NCBI GenBank assembly: GCA_036345935.2
Contig: JADWOT020001761.1
Location: 65,001-129,000 of the forward strand
Length of the DNA stretch: 64,000 nucleotides
Source of the DNA: Taenia hydatigena
Taxonomy: Eukaryota; Platyhelminthes; Cestoda; Cyclophyllidea; Taeniidae
Direction of reading: 5' to 3'
Shown here: piece by piece, positions 12,831-24,971 of the stretch
Position numbering within the stretch: position 1 is the stretch's first letter
Layout: every line of letters begins with the position of its first letter
The notes under the pieces: generated by a model
The model's database searches: none
Seen by the model: only the letters and a program-made list of their open reading frames with translations
Told to the model about the DNA's origin: nothing
Position numbers and translations under genes: made by a program

Positions 12831-15800
12831 CATTCTTATGATGGATACATTACTTATCATGTTGTATTTCCCTATTTTTGGCAGCACAAGAATCGGATGT
12901 TGGAGTGCTAAGAACTCGCAGCAACAAATAACAGTGATGGCGAAACAACCGCTAACACCTACATCAATTAGGAGAATTGTGAAGGCTCGCCAAATAAGTG
13001 TCACCCACATGGGATAATTATAAAAACTGCGCTTTCAAGTTTATCAGAATTACCTTTTCTTTTATTGCATGGACCATTAAGTTGCGCGATGCATTTACGA
13101 TTGCTTGCTAACTGAGTGACTGACTTGTGATGAGAAGCAGTTTTGCATTGCAGTGATGGGCAGTCAGACTCACAAATCATTCGGCCATTGCCTCGATGGT
13201 CTACACTTCATATTTTTCCCAATCGTGAACGAAGGCGTTTCCTACAAGTCCCTCCAGAGGACCAAACGTTTGCCTCTGCAGTAAATCTGATTAGTAACAT
13301 TTGAAGAAATTGTGAAAACCTGATGCATGGCAGCGCAAGACCTCTTCCGGCAAAATAACCATCTTTTAGCCTTTGTGTTTAGATGAGATCTAGACACTGC
13401 ATTAGTTTTTTTATCCGTTATCCTTCACATCCTTTGAAACGATGTTCCTCATCACCTCATGTCGTGTGATGATAGCGTAGGTTGAATAGGTATGGAGATC
13501 TGAGAACTCGAAGTTTGATGGAAATGATGGTAATGGATTTCGAGTTGCTTGCTCTAAGAGCACAAGCAATTTAGCAATGGTATGCCTTCTCTAAGTGCAT
13601 TGGTGAACCTATGTAGATTATTTTTGCAGACTGTAGAGAATCACTAAGAATGACACCATTCTAAGGCACAAATTTGGGTGTAGAGGTGTGCAAACTGTTG
13701 CCTACTGGGATCGAATAACACGCAATTTGGCATTTTGGACAATTGTCAAGTCTTCATTCATCACAGATTAGCATTTGCTTTAAGCAACAAAATTTTACGT
13801 AAAAAGATCTTCGGTTCTACTTGCATTGAAAATGGTTATCTTCTGTTTTACTTCAATTGTGCCTTAATAAAAGGCTATTTATCGGAATGGACCACTTTTG
13901 CTAATCGGCTACGCATTGTACTTGCCCTGACTTCTACGTAAAGCAAAGCAGAACAGCCAATAATATTTTCAACTGGATTTACACTTTTGGACAAGATCCC
14001 AAGTCAGAAGGCAATGATTGGTCAACCTCCATCGGATTATTAATTTTACAACTACGTCAATTTCTACTGCAACCAATTAGCGAAGCGCAACAAGCGCATA
14101 CTTGGCTCATTTAAGCCAATCGCCATCGAAGATGTAGTGGGCAATAACGCAGCATTGTGCGTGTTTTGGGCATCTTTGAATTTTGCAAAACCCTTGCCTA
14201 ACAATTTTCGCAAGCGTGTGCATTTGCAAAGTTCTCCACAATTAACTCGTATTATGAATATCGCCTTTTGATAAGGCTCTGCAAAACTGTCAGAAATAAC
14301 GAGCTCATGGGCTCAATTTCATGTGCAAAATCCCTTTTAGTTGATCCCTGACTTATTTGCTTTTTTAAAAAATACACATGAACTATAAATGAATTTCTAT
14401 CTAATGAGTACGGGAATTCTTCTTTAGCTAGATTAACGCCGTTGCCTTGGCAACAAACTGGTTAAAAAATGAGGCAATCCTAGTTTCGAAGTCGTCCATA
14501 TGATGCATTGCTTAGGTCAGGTTTCCGAATCAAGCAATTAAGCTTCTGTCTGTGCGTTCTCAATTGTTAATCCAAACAAACTTTGAAGTGCGTAAATCAC
14601 ATCTCCAGTGAGTGACGGAACGAATAGGTGGCAATGGGAATTTATTTCAATGCACTTTTCTAATGATTAGCCGTTAGCACATGCCAATCAAGCGACTGAG
14701 TGAAGATCATTGACCTCTAAAAGTAAACCGCCTTCCACTCTCTGTAACTTCAATTCACTTGGACAACACTTAACCAGTAAAAGGTATCCACTCTGCTCAC
14801 CCCTGAAGCATACAATGCAGAGGTGGAAGATAAAATCGCTAAACTCATTACACGCATGTAGAACTGTTCTCAAGACAGTTTTTGATGTCAACCCGACCGC
14901 ACCTCCTCCGTATCCCGTCAGCTGTGAAAGTTGGTACTACGATGAGGGAAGAGAAAATAAAGATGCTAACACTTGGGTATTGCAATATCGTCTCTGAAAT
15001 GAGGGATGTAGCAGAAACAACGTCTGTGGTTTCGATCTTCAGTGCCATTCTTCCGAGTTGGTGTTGTCTGCGTGGTGGGGGAACTCGGACAGAAGTGACT
15101 GAGACCAAGCCATTTGTAAGCCATTTACATATGGCCGACTTCGAAAATCACTGATTTCTCCTGCAACAGTGCGTTTCATTGTACCATCTCCTCGCCTTGT
15201 GGAAGTAAATGCAACCATTTCTCCTCTTGCATTTTGTAGACTAATCAGTCTTTAGTTGGGCGTCTCAACCTTGATCCACTAATGCCAAAACACGGTACTT
15301 CAGCGTTTGTTCACAGTTGCTATTATGCTAATAACAAGTGCCAATGACGTTTTTCTCATTGACAAAATCCATGCAACTTGTTGCCGCCTCGACCTCGATT
15401 TCACTGACCTGCATAGAGTATGCTGGTATAAGGTTAAAGTAGAAAAGGGATTCTCACCAGATGCTCGACACTTAAGTCGTTTGCACTATAAGGTGACTCG
15501 ACTGATTCTGCTAAGTGATTTTGCTGAATAGAAATGTAGAGCCTCCTATTTCCACTTAGCAGTGCCACAAGTTATCAAATTATGCAACTTTATAATCGCA
15601 AATTTGGAACTTAGGCGTAACAGAATCTGCACTGCTTACAAGGTGTGCCAGCAATTATCTTAACTTGGAAATGTGCGCACGTGTCTGCTGGATGCTATTG
15701 AGGTCACCAGCCAGACAGGAGGCAAATGGTAGACTTCTGAGAGGGCGGCATGATATACAAATGCAAAGAGTGCGCAAGGAAGGCACGGCCATTCTGTAGT

Positions 15801-16199
15801 TGTCCAGTGGGTATTTCGCGAGGAACACCTGGGAAGGAATCTGCATGGAGCTTAATCCTGATCAAAAGGGGAGAAGAGGGGAAACCAGGCACGTGAGCGA
15901 GAACACCATTATCCAGGATGTATGAGGATCAGCAATCAAGTGCAACTTTCGAAAAGTTGGGAAAGGTGTGTTTCCTTCGCAGGTATTTGAAGCACCGATC
16001 TTTAAATGAGGCGTGCCGGTCGCGATCATGTCAACATTTAGACTCATCGATTTCGGCTTTGCTGAATGGGTTCTGGAGGCGTCTTCGACCTTAAGACACT
16101 TTACAGATGTTAACCAAACTATTGGTTAAACAAATCTGTGCCTTGACGGTAAAATGAGCCAAAAGTTTCGGATTAGACCGCTCACTGACGCTTTAGTTA
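12831..16199. other. Unassigned AT-rich sequence
   Basis: No gene, repeat partner or RNA was recognised. Short frames near 14690-15150 overlap on both strands and carry no convincing splice context. Confidence 0.4.
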
Positions 16200-16259
16200 G
16201 AGGGATTGAGACATCCAACATCGTGTGTGACAGAAAAATTAAGTCCTTGGTTATCTCAT

Positions 16260-17770
16260 CGCAGACGTCAGGGCATGAATGAGCACTTGACACAAATGAA
16301 TGCAATGACAGCATCTAATTACATGCAGATGCACATGTTCCCATTTCACTCGTTTTGTTTGCATAGATGCATCAACGCGGAATGCCCATTTGTACCCAGA
16401 GGAGGGACTAAATCGCATACCTAACAATGAGCCGTATCAGCTTTGTCACCAATCGTGCAACAGCAAGTTGAACAAGTGACATCTACCTCACAAAAGGCGG
16501 AAGGGACCGTCTCTGCTCCGGCTAAATCTCCAGTACTTTCAAGATCCACTTCCCCCTTATGCATTCGCTACAGAACGACTACGAAGGCAAACAAATCCAA
16601 TCAAATCCTTCGCCACTAAAACGGCTAAAAATTGATGAGGCTGCTTCAAATAAATAGGATATCTTAGAGGCAATGCCTGTGCATTCCACACGCATTCCAA
16701 AATCGACCAGCTCTCCGAAGTCTGTACAACAACAGACATCCTGCATCGACTTGTCTTTGTCCCCAAAGCAATGTGGAAGCTTAGGCCAACTTCACACTAC
16801 CAATACAATGCCGAACTTCCCAACACCAAACCCAATCCTACTTGACACCTCATCAGAGCTAAGTCAGCAGCTGCTACAGCCACAGGTGCTGCAACCGTTC
16901 TCACGGCCAAGCACGTGTCAACAACTTCCGGCAAACTTCTCCTCAATTATAAAACACTTCCGTTTCCAGCAACTTGCTGCCGCAGTATCTATGCCTGATT
17001 CAGCAGACTTCTTTACACTGCCAACCGCAGAACAACTTCAGGTACGCCAGACAGCATCTGGGGCACACAGACAAGGCAGACGCAGGGTTCTCTTTTTACT
17101 CCGTACCAAGTTGGTGAGATAATGAAATACTTTGACAAGGAAAACTACATCAATATGCATGAACGCGAAGAATCGGTGCGTCGTATCAACTTGACGGGGA
17201 GTCAGGTTGGTCAAGCATTAAAGTGTTAAAAGAACATGTTTAAAAGACAGTCATTAGTGTGTAGTGACCGATCATCTACGATTGAGTCGTCAAAAAGGGT
17301 CATACGTTTGACTCTTCTGTTAGGTGAAGATGCGGTTCCAGAATCAGCGCTACAAAACAAGGAGGGACGGTGGGAAATCTCTAGCAATGAGACGCCTCTA
17401 ACATAGCCAATGGTTCTTGCCATGGAAAGAAGCGCCCCATCAACCGACTCGTGGGACAGCGGCCTCAGTGAAGGCTTTGGAATTGCTGAAAGCTCCCAAT
17501 CACAACACGAGCCCAACAAACAGCATCACCATTGGAGCAGGTCCCTTCAGGATAAGATGGTGATATGCTGTCGAGGCACAAGCAGCAATTTTGGGCACTC
17601 AAGGATTCGCTCCATAGTAGCCTTGGTGCTGAAACAGATCAAAAGCAGGATATTGAAGACGAAGATATCAAGAAACTAGTAGAACTGGTAAAGCGAGTTA
17701 TTGGCTTCCTCTTTGAAGCATCTACGAACTGGCCTTGGCTGTCTTTCAGTTAGTATCTCTAATGTTGGTG
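16260..17770 (+). pseudogene. NK-type homeobox pseudogene
   Basis: This was a homeodomain transcription factor and is now disabled. The upstream part (16260-17080) is rich in Ser, Pro, Gln and Met, as in homeobox N-termini. The homeodomain starts with RRRVLF at about 17080. A 118-bp intron (17206-17323) sits between residues 44 and 45, as in the copy at 21 kb. Tyr54, typical of NK-class homeodomains, is kept. Lesions are: a one-base shift at a C run near 16554; TAG near 16655; a 2-nt excess in the T run at 17092-17097; Trp48 changed to Arg (CGG at 17333); a one-base loss near 17375; TAG at 17404; and a further shift near 17565. Residue-level similarity to the minus-strand copy continues past the homeodomain. 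Candidate AATAAA signals lie near 17847. Confidence 0.75.
17206..17323 (+). other. Intron in the homeobox pseudogene
   Basis: It begins GTTGGT after CAG and ends CTGTTAG. It aligns along its whole length with the 117-bp intron of the minus-strand homeobox locus. The duplication was therefore of genomic DNA, not a retrocopy. Confidence 0.75.
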
Positions 17771-17844
17771 TTTTGCTCTTCCAACTGTTTTGTGGTCCTC
17801 ATAGCATGTTTTGATGGCAACCACTTAGTGCGCCCTAAGTTTTT

Positions 17845-17858
17845 AAAAATAAACAAAT
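17845..17858 (+). promoter_or_regulatory. Candidate polyadenylation signals
   Basis: Two AATAAA hexamers overlap or nearly abut about 90 bp after the last coding-like codon of the homeobox pseudogene (TAG near 17751). The position suits a 3' UTR. Confidence 0.4.
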
Positions 17859-17859
17859 A

Positions 17860-19990
17860 AACTGACGTCTTTTAAAGATGTTCTAGTGGGAGCTATGCGT
17901 GGAGTTGGGAGTCGCAAAAATGAATTGTTTTGGAGGCGAGTCCACACAGGTCGATGTATCATACGCGTGAGGGATTACAACGCTGAGCCTGTCGAAGCAA
18001 TCGACGGTAATGTCTATCAGAGTTAGGTCCATGTTCCACGTCACTTTCAAGGCCCACAAATTAGATCACTTCCCGAAATCCCCTTTTGCATGGACGAAAT
18101 AGCTTGATCAGCAACTTAAATTCAACGCCTCATCACCCTAGCATGGTTCCATTAGTATCCATCTGATTACTGATGGCTTACAAATGGCTACAATTTCTTC
18201 CTTTTAGTAATTGTCCTCTGAATCACGTCTTCGTTGAGACCTATTCTTCTAGCCGGAGTAAACGCACAGGCATGCAAACGCATCCCTCGGATCATTGCAC
18301 AACCACGTCAACGGTCCCACCAATCAGCACACAGCTACGGGTAGTGACTATGGGGCGGGTAGTCTAGAAGCATGCTTGACACAGTCGCGACAAGCACAAA
18401 CAAAGGATGAATAACCGCAAGAGGGTCTTTTGCACGAAGCCGACCTCGGTGCTCATTTGAGCCAGTTTGCCCCACTTAAGAAGGATGGTCTACTTACCAG
18501 GGGTCAAATTGGATATACTTTTGACAGACCTCTTCACATGTGAATTGCCTTGCATTCAAAAGAGCGATGTCTAAATACACTGCATAACAGCGATAAGGGA
18601 ATGCGTTGTTTAGCATGGCGGCCAATACACATTTTCCCTCATTCGGAATATCAGCTATTTAGTCTGCTCCAATCGCTCCAATGCGACCTCACCGATTTAG
18701 AAGGAAACAGGGCCACCTGCCCCCTTTTTTCTATTCCATACACACAAGATAGTATTCCATTTCATAGTAATGGCTGCAGTGTATCAGGCCCTAGCTATTT
18801 AGTTAACATCATGTTTATTCCTTGGCATTTGTTTACTTGGTGGCTAATAAATTGCCCTTAGGTCTAACTAACCTGCTTCGCAGTGCCGATCGTGAACACA
18901 CGGAGACAAAGTGACCGGTGAAAAGCACATTTGTTTAATCCACTTTCCCCTTTGCACCAGCAGTGTGCTTTTGTGGTCGAGATGGGAGAGATGGAAGTTG
19001 TATTCGCTGCAACATCACAATGGTACATTCGTTTTCTCAAATGTTTGTCAGAATTTTCCAATTACCACTAACTTATGTTTTTTGTAAATACCCAACTTGA
19101 TGAAGTGAATGGTTGCAACACAAGTGAGGAGAGGTAAATTCTTGTCATCCACTTTCATTGTCAGTACGAAATGACGCCACAAGGCATTCCGTGAATGGTC
19201 ACGTGAGAATTCTACAGGCAGATGCTTGCCTTACAGATAGTAGGACTTGACATTAGTAAGTGAAATGGAAAAATCCTGCTAGATAGACCTGCTGTCAACT
19301 AAATAGCTAGGGCATGCCAAAGCTATCCGAGCATGTCAACGTTGGGCGCTGCAACATCAGCATCATAAGTGTCTGCAAACCATGCGCAAAACATTCCAAT
19401 TGAACTAGCCCAATGCCAAACTCTTAGCCATAAATGCTTCGTTTAGAGTAGTAACATCAGAATAAACTGACCGTCTACACGATTATTGTTCTTGCATTTA
19501 TTGAGGAAGGAAGCCTCCAATAACTGCTTGGGATTACGGTAGGCCTTCTCAAACGCTAACAACTTTCGCGATCCCCGAGGATGATTCGCGTCTGTGCGTC
19601 GGCATTGTAATTTGCAAGATTTGCGACTTGATTTTTTTGATGTGGATGATGCCGCAGGGCCTAACAGTAATGAGGCAGCATAAACATGTTAACATTATAA
19701 ATCGCAGCAACGTGTGACTACCACAAGTCGCCCCCCTTCCTCCCCCCATTCCTACTCGGTTGCAGACTCAAGGTTCACCTGAGCCCATAATCTCATAATG
19801 CATTATTCTTACTAATTAGTCCCATTTTATGAAGCTGTTAATATTGCATGATCGAATGGGTCACCTGGACCAGGCTGAGTGAATTCGCATCATGGCACAG
19901 AGAAGATTGTTGAAGAATCTCCGTGTGCGTAGGTAGCATTCCTAAGTACCAAGCTCTCCCGCGCGGTCATATCACACACGGTGATGGTAG
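17860..19990. other. Unassigned region between homeobox copies
   Basis: Scattered short frames occur on both strands (for example 18550-18861 + and 18864-19061 -), but none has both splice context and a second copy to support it. No repeat match was seen. Confidence 0.35.
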
Positions 19991-19996
19991 CATTAC

Positions 19997-20253
19997 CTAA
20001 GGTGCAGAAATCTTGCATCTATTTCATTCATCTTCTTCACTGCACTTCCTCCAACTAACAAGTTGGGGGACACATCGAATAAATTTACTGGCCTGGGATA
20101 GAGGCACTCCATCTGAATTGATACCTCCTTAAAAGTAGCATTTGTGCTGCGATTCGCATGAGTTCTAACAGCATCCTTCATACCAACTCTTTGACACAAT
20201 TGTGGAGAGCCGACATTGAATGCAGGACTAGTAATGCCGCACCTCAAAGTCAA
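19997..20253 (-). CDS. Coding-like exon, unknown
   Basis: The frame is open for about 85 codons on the minus strand with ordinary protein composition. It ends at a donor-like AG|GTAATG at 19996. No acceptor or homology was recognised at the 5' side. It lies downstream of the minus-strand homeobox exons and could be a further exon of that locus or an unrelated fragment. Confidence 0.25.
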
Positions 20254-20279
20254 ACTCTGACCTCTGTGGCCAAAAGCAC

Positions 20280-20537
20280 TTGCTGAACGTCAATGGCAAT
20301 GCGAATGAATCAAGGAAAATCAACACACATGCATGCTTCATGCAAGCGCTGTCCCAAATCACTGTCCCGCTGACAGTACAAACACCAGTTTTAGCTGACA
20401 TTGTAGCAGTTCTTATGCCAAACTTTATAAAGGCTTCCGTTATTTCTCTAGCTAAATCTGTTCCAACTCCACTTGCAATATTTATCGACCTGGTTGGCCC
20501 TCACTTTACAGAAAATAGCCGTAGCATTAACTGGTAG
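20280..20537 (+). CDS. Coding-like frame, unknown
   Basis: This 85-codon + strand frame has a balanced amino-acid mix and a hydrophobic central part. The minus strand of the same stretch also has a plausible partial frame, so the strand is uncertain. No family was recognised. Confidence 0.22.
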   Translation: MLNVNGNANESRKINTHACFMQALSQITVPLTVQTPVLADIVAVLMPNFIKASVISLAKSVPTPLAIFIDLVGPHFTENSRSINW

Positions 20538-20765
20538 GGCATCGCACACGCGCAGATGCGTGTATTTTTACCGAAAGACCCACTACTGCCAGCGCCGATG
20601 AGGGTGGTGCAAATCTGAGCCAGTGAACTTTAAATGTCAGACAAGTGTTTGGACACGGCTGCTACTGCTCCTGCTGCTCCCGGTTGGGGCGTGGGTAGTT
20701 GCCTAAGCTTAGACGAAAGACAAACAATTACAACGCTAAAAGCGCCTTTGTCTGAGCCAATCGAA

Positions 20766-21356
20766 TCAGAACTCACTTTCTATTGACTGGTCGCATTTGA
20801 AACTCATCCACGACGTCGGGTCAACGTCGGAGGTATCATGAATAGATATGAGCCGTTGACAGAGAATTCTCTCCAAGTCACGAACTTTTGGCTGTGTTAC
20901 AGGCGTCGCATTGCTAGAAATTTTCCCACCGACCTTCTTCGTTTTGTAGCGCTGATTCTGGAACCACATCTGAACCTAACAGAAAAGTCAAAGTATGACG
21001 AGTTTTGACAATTCAATCGTTGACAATCGATCACACCATTCGAATAGCCGTCCACCAAACAAGTCCATGTAACACTTTAAAGCTTAACCAACCTGAGTTT
21101 CCGTCAAGTTGATGCGACATGTCAGGTCCTCGTGGTCATTCATATTGAGGTAGTTTTTCTTATCAAAGCATTTCACCATTTCACCAATTTGGAATGGGAT
21201 AAAGAGAACCCTGCGTCTGTGTGAATAAACAAGAACAGAGGTGGTAAATAAATAATCAAAGAATTCCAGTACCTTGCAAAGAAATCCTCTCAAAACAGCA
21301 CCCATAACAGGTAGGGGGAAAGGTGGAGACAGGACACTACTTGCGACGGCTGTCAT
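20766..21356 (-). CDS. NK-type homeobox gene fragment, possibly fused to R1 sequence
   Basis: This encodes a DNA-binding homeodomain with an NK-class signature. Exon 21216-21093 carries RRVLF through LTETQ, and exon 20975-20766 carries VQMWFQNQRYKTKK plus a 50-residue tail ending in TGA/TAG-type stop sequence. The 117-bp intron (20976-21092) has GT...AG ends. Phe8, Phe20, Trp48, Phe49, Asn51, Arg53 and Tyr54 are present; position 16 is Met instead of Leu. Upstream of the homeodomain the frame stays open to an ATG at 21356, but that stretch is R1 repeat sequence. Either CACACAG at 21223-21217 is a splice acceptor for a missing upstream exon, or R1 is fused in frame. A GTGAGT near 20773 could also splice onward. 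The N-terminus is therefore unresolved. The transcription-factor role is inferred from the domain. Confidence 0.7.
20976..21092 (-). other. Homeobox intron
   Basis: The donor is CAG|GTTGGT and the acceptor CTGTTAG|GTTCAG. It is phase 0, between homeodomain residues 44 and 45, a position at which many homeobox genes are split. It aligns with the intron at 17206-17323. Confidence 0.8.
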
Positions 21357-24192
21357 ATCCAGATTCGCATCACTGCCCCTGTACCACAGAAGAGGCGGCG
21401 CATCGCGAAGAAAAGCACTCGTGCGACCAACACAAAGCCAATTAACGTTACGACACTAGGGTGCAAACTGGACCACGCTGCGCCTTTGTCCGTGTCTGCG
21501 TAGGGCTTATCAGCTCAACATCAAACGCTGTATTAAAAAAGGAATGCGACAAACGCTCCATATCATGTGCTTGGGTGCGAAGTTGGAGGTTCGCGTGCAC
21601 CAAACACTTGCCCCTATACCTTGGGCATGCCTACGCTAATGCCATCCTTCTCCTCCTCCCACACTATCTAGTGCACACACAACTCCACTGCATCGGATAC
21701 GCGCATGACAGCACTAAGTCAATCAACATTGTGTAATGGATCAGCCAATATGTGCGCGTGCTTCAAGCGGTAGAACCACAAGTACCGTGCATAATTAAGG
21801 CAGCTGACATGGCGAAACATCCCATTCCTTTCCACGATGACTAACTTCTACCTTAACCATTGTTAGCAGCAAAAATGTACTCAAAAAGGAAGCAATGCTC
21901 CTCGAAACACGAGTGACGAGGGCGTCAGGGTGTTACTTTATCATCTCCGACAGTCAGATACTCTGACGAAGATGTAGCGATTCTAATACAACCATTTACA
22001 TCAGGCAGGACTGCATAAACGTCCCAATGCCACATCTCATGCCGCTGAGGAGAAGCTGATGAAGATAACTAGGCGGGCAGGTCCACAGACAGCGGAATAA
22101 ACAGATCTCCCCACCTTCGCCTGTCTATCCATCCACACATCAACCAGTCAAATAAGCCGATCAACAAATAAGTAGAAAGACCGCAAATAAAGAAATAGAT
22201 GAAGCTTAGCGCTTGATAGTGCACATTTGCCTGTCCCGGGAGAGGTCTACTAATTAATAGCCGTCAGGAGTAATAACCCTGCCAACCCAAGGGCGACTTC
22301 AAACCTGCACTCTTTCCTGTCCCCACGACCCGCCAACCGGCTATTTGTATCGAGGTAAAAACAGCTCAAGCCAAGACGAAGAACACACCAAACTACTACA
22401 TTGCTACAGTAGGAGAGAACAAATCGCGGTTATCAGTGGGTTGCCTTCCAAGCCATCACAGCGGCAATACGTTCTCAATAAACACTTCATTTACAAGTAT
22501 TTCGGAGACAAGCATTCCAGGATGCTTCCTTTGACAATAATAAGCGTGCACAGTTCGGTAGTTTACACAAGGAACACTAAACAGTCAAGGCAGCGTCCTT
22601 TCTCACGCCTTTTTGCTCATTTACAAAATAACATCAGTAGAAAGGAACCCAGAAAATTGCTTGACATTTAGTAAAACTTGAGCGCGTGTAAAAATGGTCA
22701 TGAAATTACGAGATGGTTCTCCTCAATCCCGAAAGCACTGCGAAGAGGTGGAACAGCAGCAAGCTTCCTAACCCCAAGCAGACTAATTAGAGCATATTAG
22801 CTTGATACAACTGTGCGTAATGCCATGCTACCGTTCCGAATTAGGAAATAAGAACACTTATTTGCAGGTAATAATTGCAGTCCATTGTAAATGCCTACAC
22901 GTGAAACAACTCAAATCGCCGTACATTACCTAGAAGCGTGAAGTACACTCAATCCCGTAGCTACGAATATAGTATACCTTGTACCAAACGCAAACAAATT
23001 GTTCCAATTAAAATCATTCAAATGCACGTTTATATTCATTAAAACCCACCAAACAACCTTCCTTAGGTAAGTTAGAAATGACAATACAGGTACTAGACGA
23101 ACGTACGCCAATCATTCTTCTAAAGGGAAAGCGAAAACAAGATGCGCAAGATGGAAAAATTCAGCCAGTGGCATGACCAGATGTCAATGGGCACACAAAC
23201 TAGAACTAGCAACATTTAAAATACACCAGTGCTGGGTGAAAGCACTTAAACAACTGGTGGCTGCAAACAAATGGAACGCATGGAATATAGGAAAGTCAGA
23301 AGAGACGCAGTTAGCCCTAAACCAGCGTTGGATTCCCATAGAACAGACAGTGACTATGGCCAATGCAAAACACTGCATCCTGCACTCAGGCGTCACACCA
23401 CAGCAAAGTGCACAGACAGCAAATAGCGCGCATAAATAGAGGCTTATCAAATGTACACAAAGGACATTTGTACGCACCTATAAATCAACAAGTCACTTCA
23501 TACATCCTCAATCATCACACTCGTTGGCGCCGCCTTTTCTGCCTACCACCTCACAAAGCAGGAGCCATGGCACGACACAGCACCGCCTACACCCTACTTC
23601 GCGGCAGACTTCCAACAGTTTCGACAAAATTCCATCAGCGAACGCTAATTGCCAAAACGCCCTTCAGCAGCGGCACAGCCTCAACGAAATACCTGTCCTT
23701 TGCAGAGTCGGAAGATAACTGCTAATGTGCTGCTTCTGCTGTTCAGTCATTCCCCTTTTACGCGGTCAACTTCGATGTTTACATCCACCCATCACCAGCG
23801 TCACCAAACACTCCATTTGAAGAACATCCTCGAATTTGCAGGAACGAACTGAGATTCAAAGAAGCAATGCCGTTCAAGACGACGGACTGACACGCTGTGC
23901 AACGATGCAGTAGGCTGCACGTTGACGCCCCAACCGCAGCAGAATCTTTACGGCCTTGGCTTAGGCTTGTTCCGATCACGTCCAATAAAGTCACAGGAGA
24001 CGACGTTCATTTCGTCAGTGGATAAGAAGGGAGGGCACAGCAGCTACATCTGCATCCAATGAGCACGACAAATTCCACTGACACGATTACTGCAACAATT
24101 TGAAAAACGTGGCTGTCACATTGCATTTGTGAATAGACTTCGAGGAAAGGAAATATAACGAATTCATTGGAGCACAGCACAGATCACACAAC

Positions 24193-24342
24193 CTCTAGGA
24201 TGGAGTAGAGGGTACGAGAGAAGTCAAACTCCAAATTCAGCACTTTTTCAGTAATCCCTTGGAGCTCACTAGATACACCACCACAGACAGGTACATTCTT
24301 GTCATCCTTAAGGTTCGGATCATCATCGGCCTCACGTGAAGT
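24193..24342 (-). CDS. R1 exon of 50 codons (copy B)
   Basis: The acceptor is TTTCCTTTTAG|ACT and the donor GAG|GTTGTG. The 150-nt exon is phase 0 at both ends and encodes an acidic N-terminal half, a VPVCGG motif and an LYS.LE end. Copy C (56460-56609) has the same length, phase and splice sites. By eye count there are 27 nucleotide differences, with 17 replaced codons and 6 silent ones. An upstream ATG at 24429 opens a hydrophobic, signal-like stretch that meets TAG at the acceptor. It may be intron or UTR. The function is unknown. Confidence 0.5.
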
Positions 24343-24533
24343 CTAAAAGGAAACAGCTTTTCCTTCTTGAACTAAAAGAGCACATCCAACCAAAAATGCC
24401 GCAATTAAAACACTCAACGTGCCCGCCATATCGGAAGACAATGTACTAAACACGACTGATGACCTCAAAATCTCACACTATACCGTTGTTGATACTGTTA
24501 AAGGTCTCAAAACCTGACTACTACCTTCGATTG

Positions 24534-24558
24534 AAAAAAAAAAAAAAACGAAAAAAAA
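24534..24558. repeat. A-rich tract
   Basis: Fifteen A are followed by CG and eight more A on the + strand. Read on the minus strand it is a pyrimidine tract inside the R1 intron between the two phase-matched exons. Confidence 0.8.
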
Positions 24559-24637
24559 CAAGCTAAAGTGGTGTAAGCCTATGAAAAGATCTCACTCAAC
24601 ATGTACAACATACACTGTCCCATGGGAAAGTACTTAC

Positions 24638-24797
24638 CAAGGTACCGTTCTCTTCTCCCTTTCCTCTCGCCCACCCGTCCACCTGTCCGCCCGCCAGTCT
24701 GGCACCCACACACCGCACCCAGTCTTCCATGATGTTAAGATCCTCCTCCAAGCACACAGCCCATCTGCTTATGCCCTGCGTGAAGGAATAGTCCACA
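24638..24797 (-). CDS. R1 exon of 53 codons (copy B)
   Basis: The acceptor is a pyrimidine tract ending CCTTAG|T and the donor is TTG|GTAAGT. The 160-nt exon is open throughout and encodes a Trp-, Cys- and Glu-containing peptide starting VDYSFTQG and ending ENGTL. Its end is phase 0, which matches the phase 0 start of the next exon at 24342. Copy C keeps both splice sites (55065-55223) but has lost one net base. The family is not recognised. No catalytic motif is visible. Confidence 0.55.
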
Positions 24798-24874
24798 CTA
24801 AGGAAGAGGAAGAGGAGAAGCAAGGGGGCTCTCAATGGCACTCGTTGCTCCTCTAGTAATCGCCCTAACACCAC

Positions 24875-24971
24875 AGCTGTCGCCAACGACAACAACGAGT
24901 TCAAAGGCCTTTGGTGTAGTCGCAGCGGCTTTCCATGGATCGGCTTCCACGTCCACATTCTCCCTTGCCAT
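24875..24971 (-). CDS. R1 candidate first exon (copy B)
   Basis: An ATG at 24971 opens a frame whose residues are conservatively matched in copy C from 54884 (Lys/Arg, Asp/Glu, Phe/Leu exchanges). The shared core includes NV.VEA.PW.AAATT and ends in a valine-rich run. The 3' splice donor was not settled. A GTPase P-loop was considered and rejected, because no GK[ST] follows. Confidence 0.3.

Noticed and set aside
17043..17080. 38-nt mini-intron just before the pseudogene homeodomain
   Set aside because: It has GT...AG ends and splicing it would restore the downstream frame, but it would destroy the RRRVLF arm. The unspliced frame also aligns with the codons of the minus-strand copy.
24534..24558. 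Poly(A) tract as the tail of a retroposed sequence
   Set aside because: It lies inside collinear R1 sequence, and on the R1 sense strand it is a T-rich intron tract.
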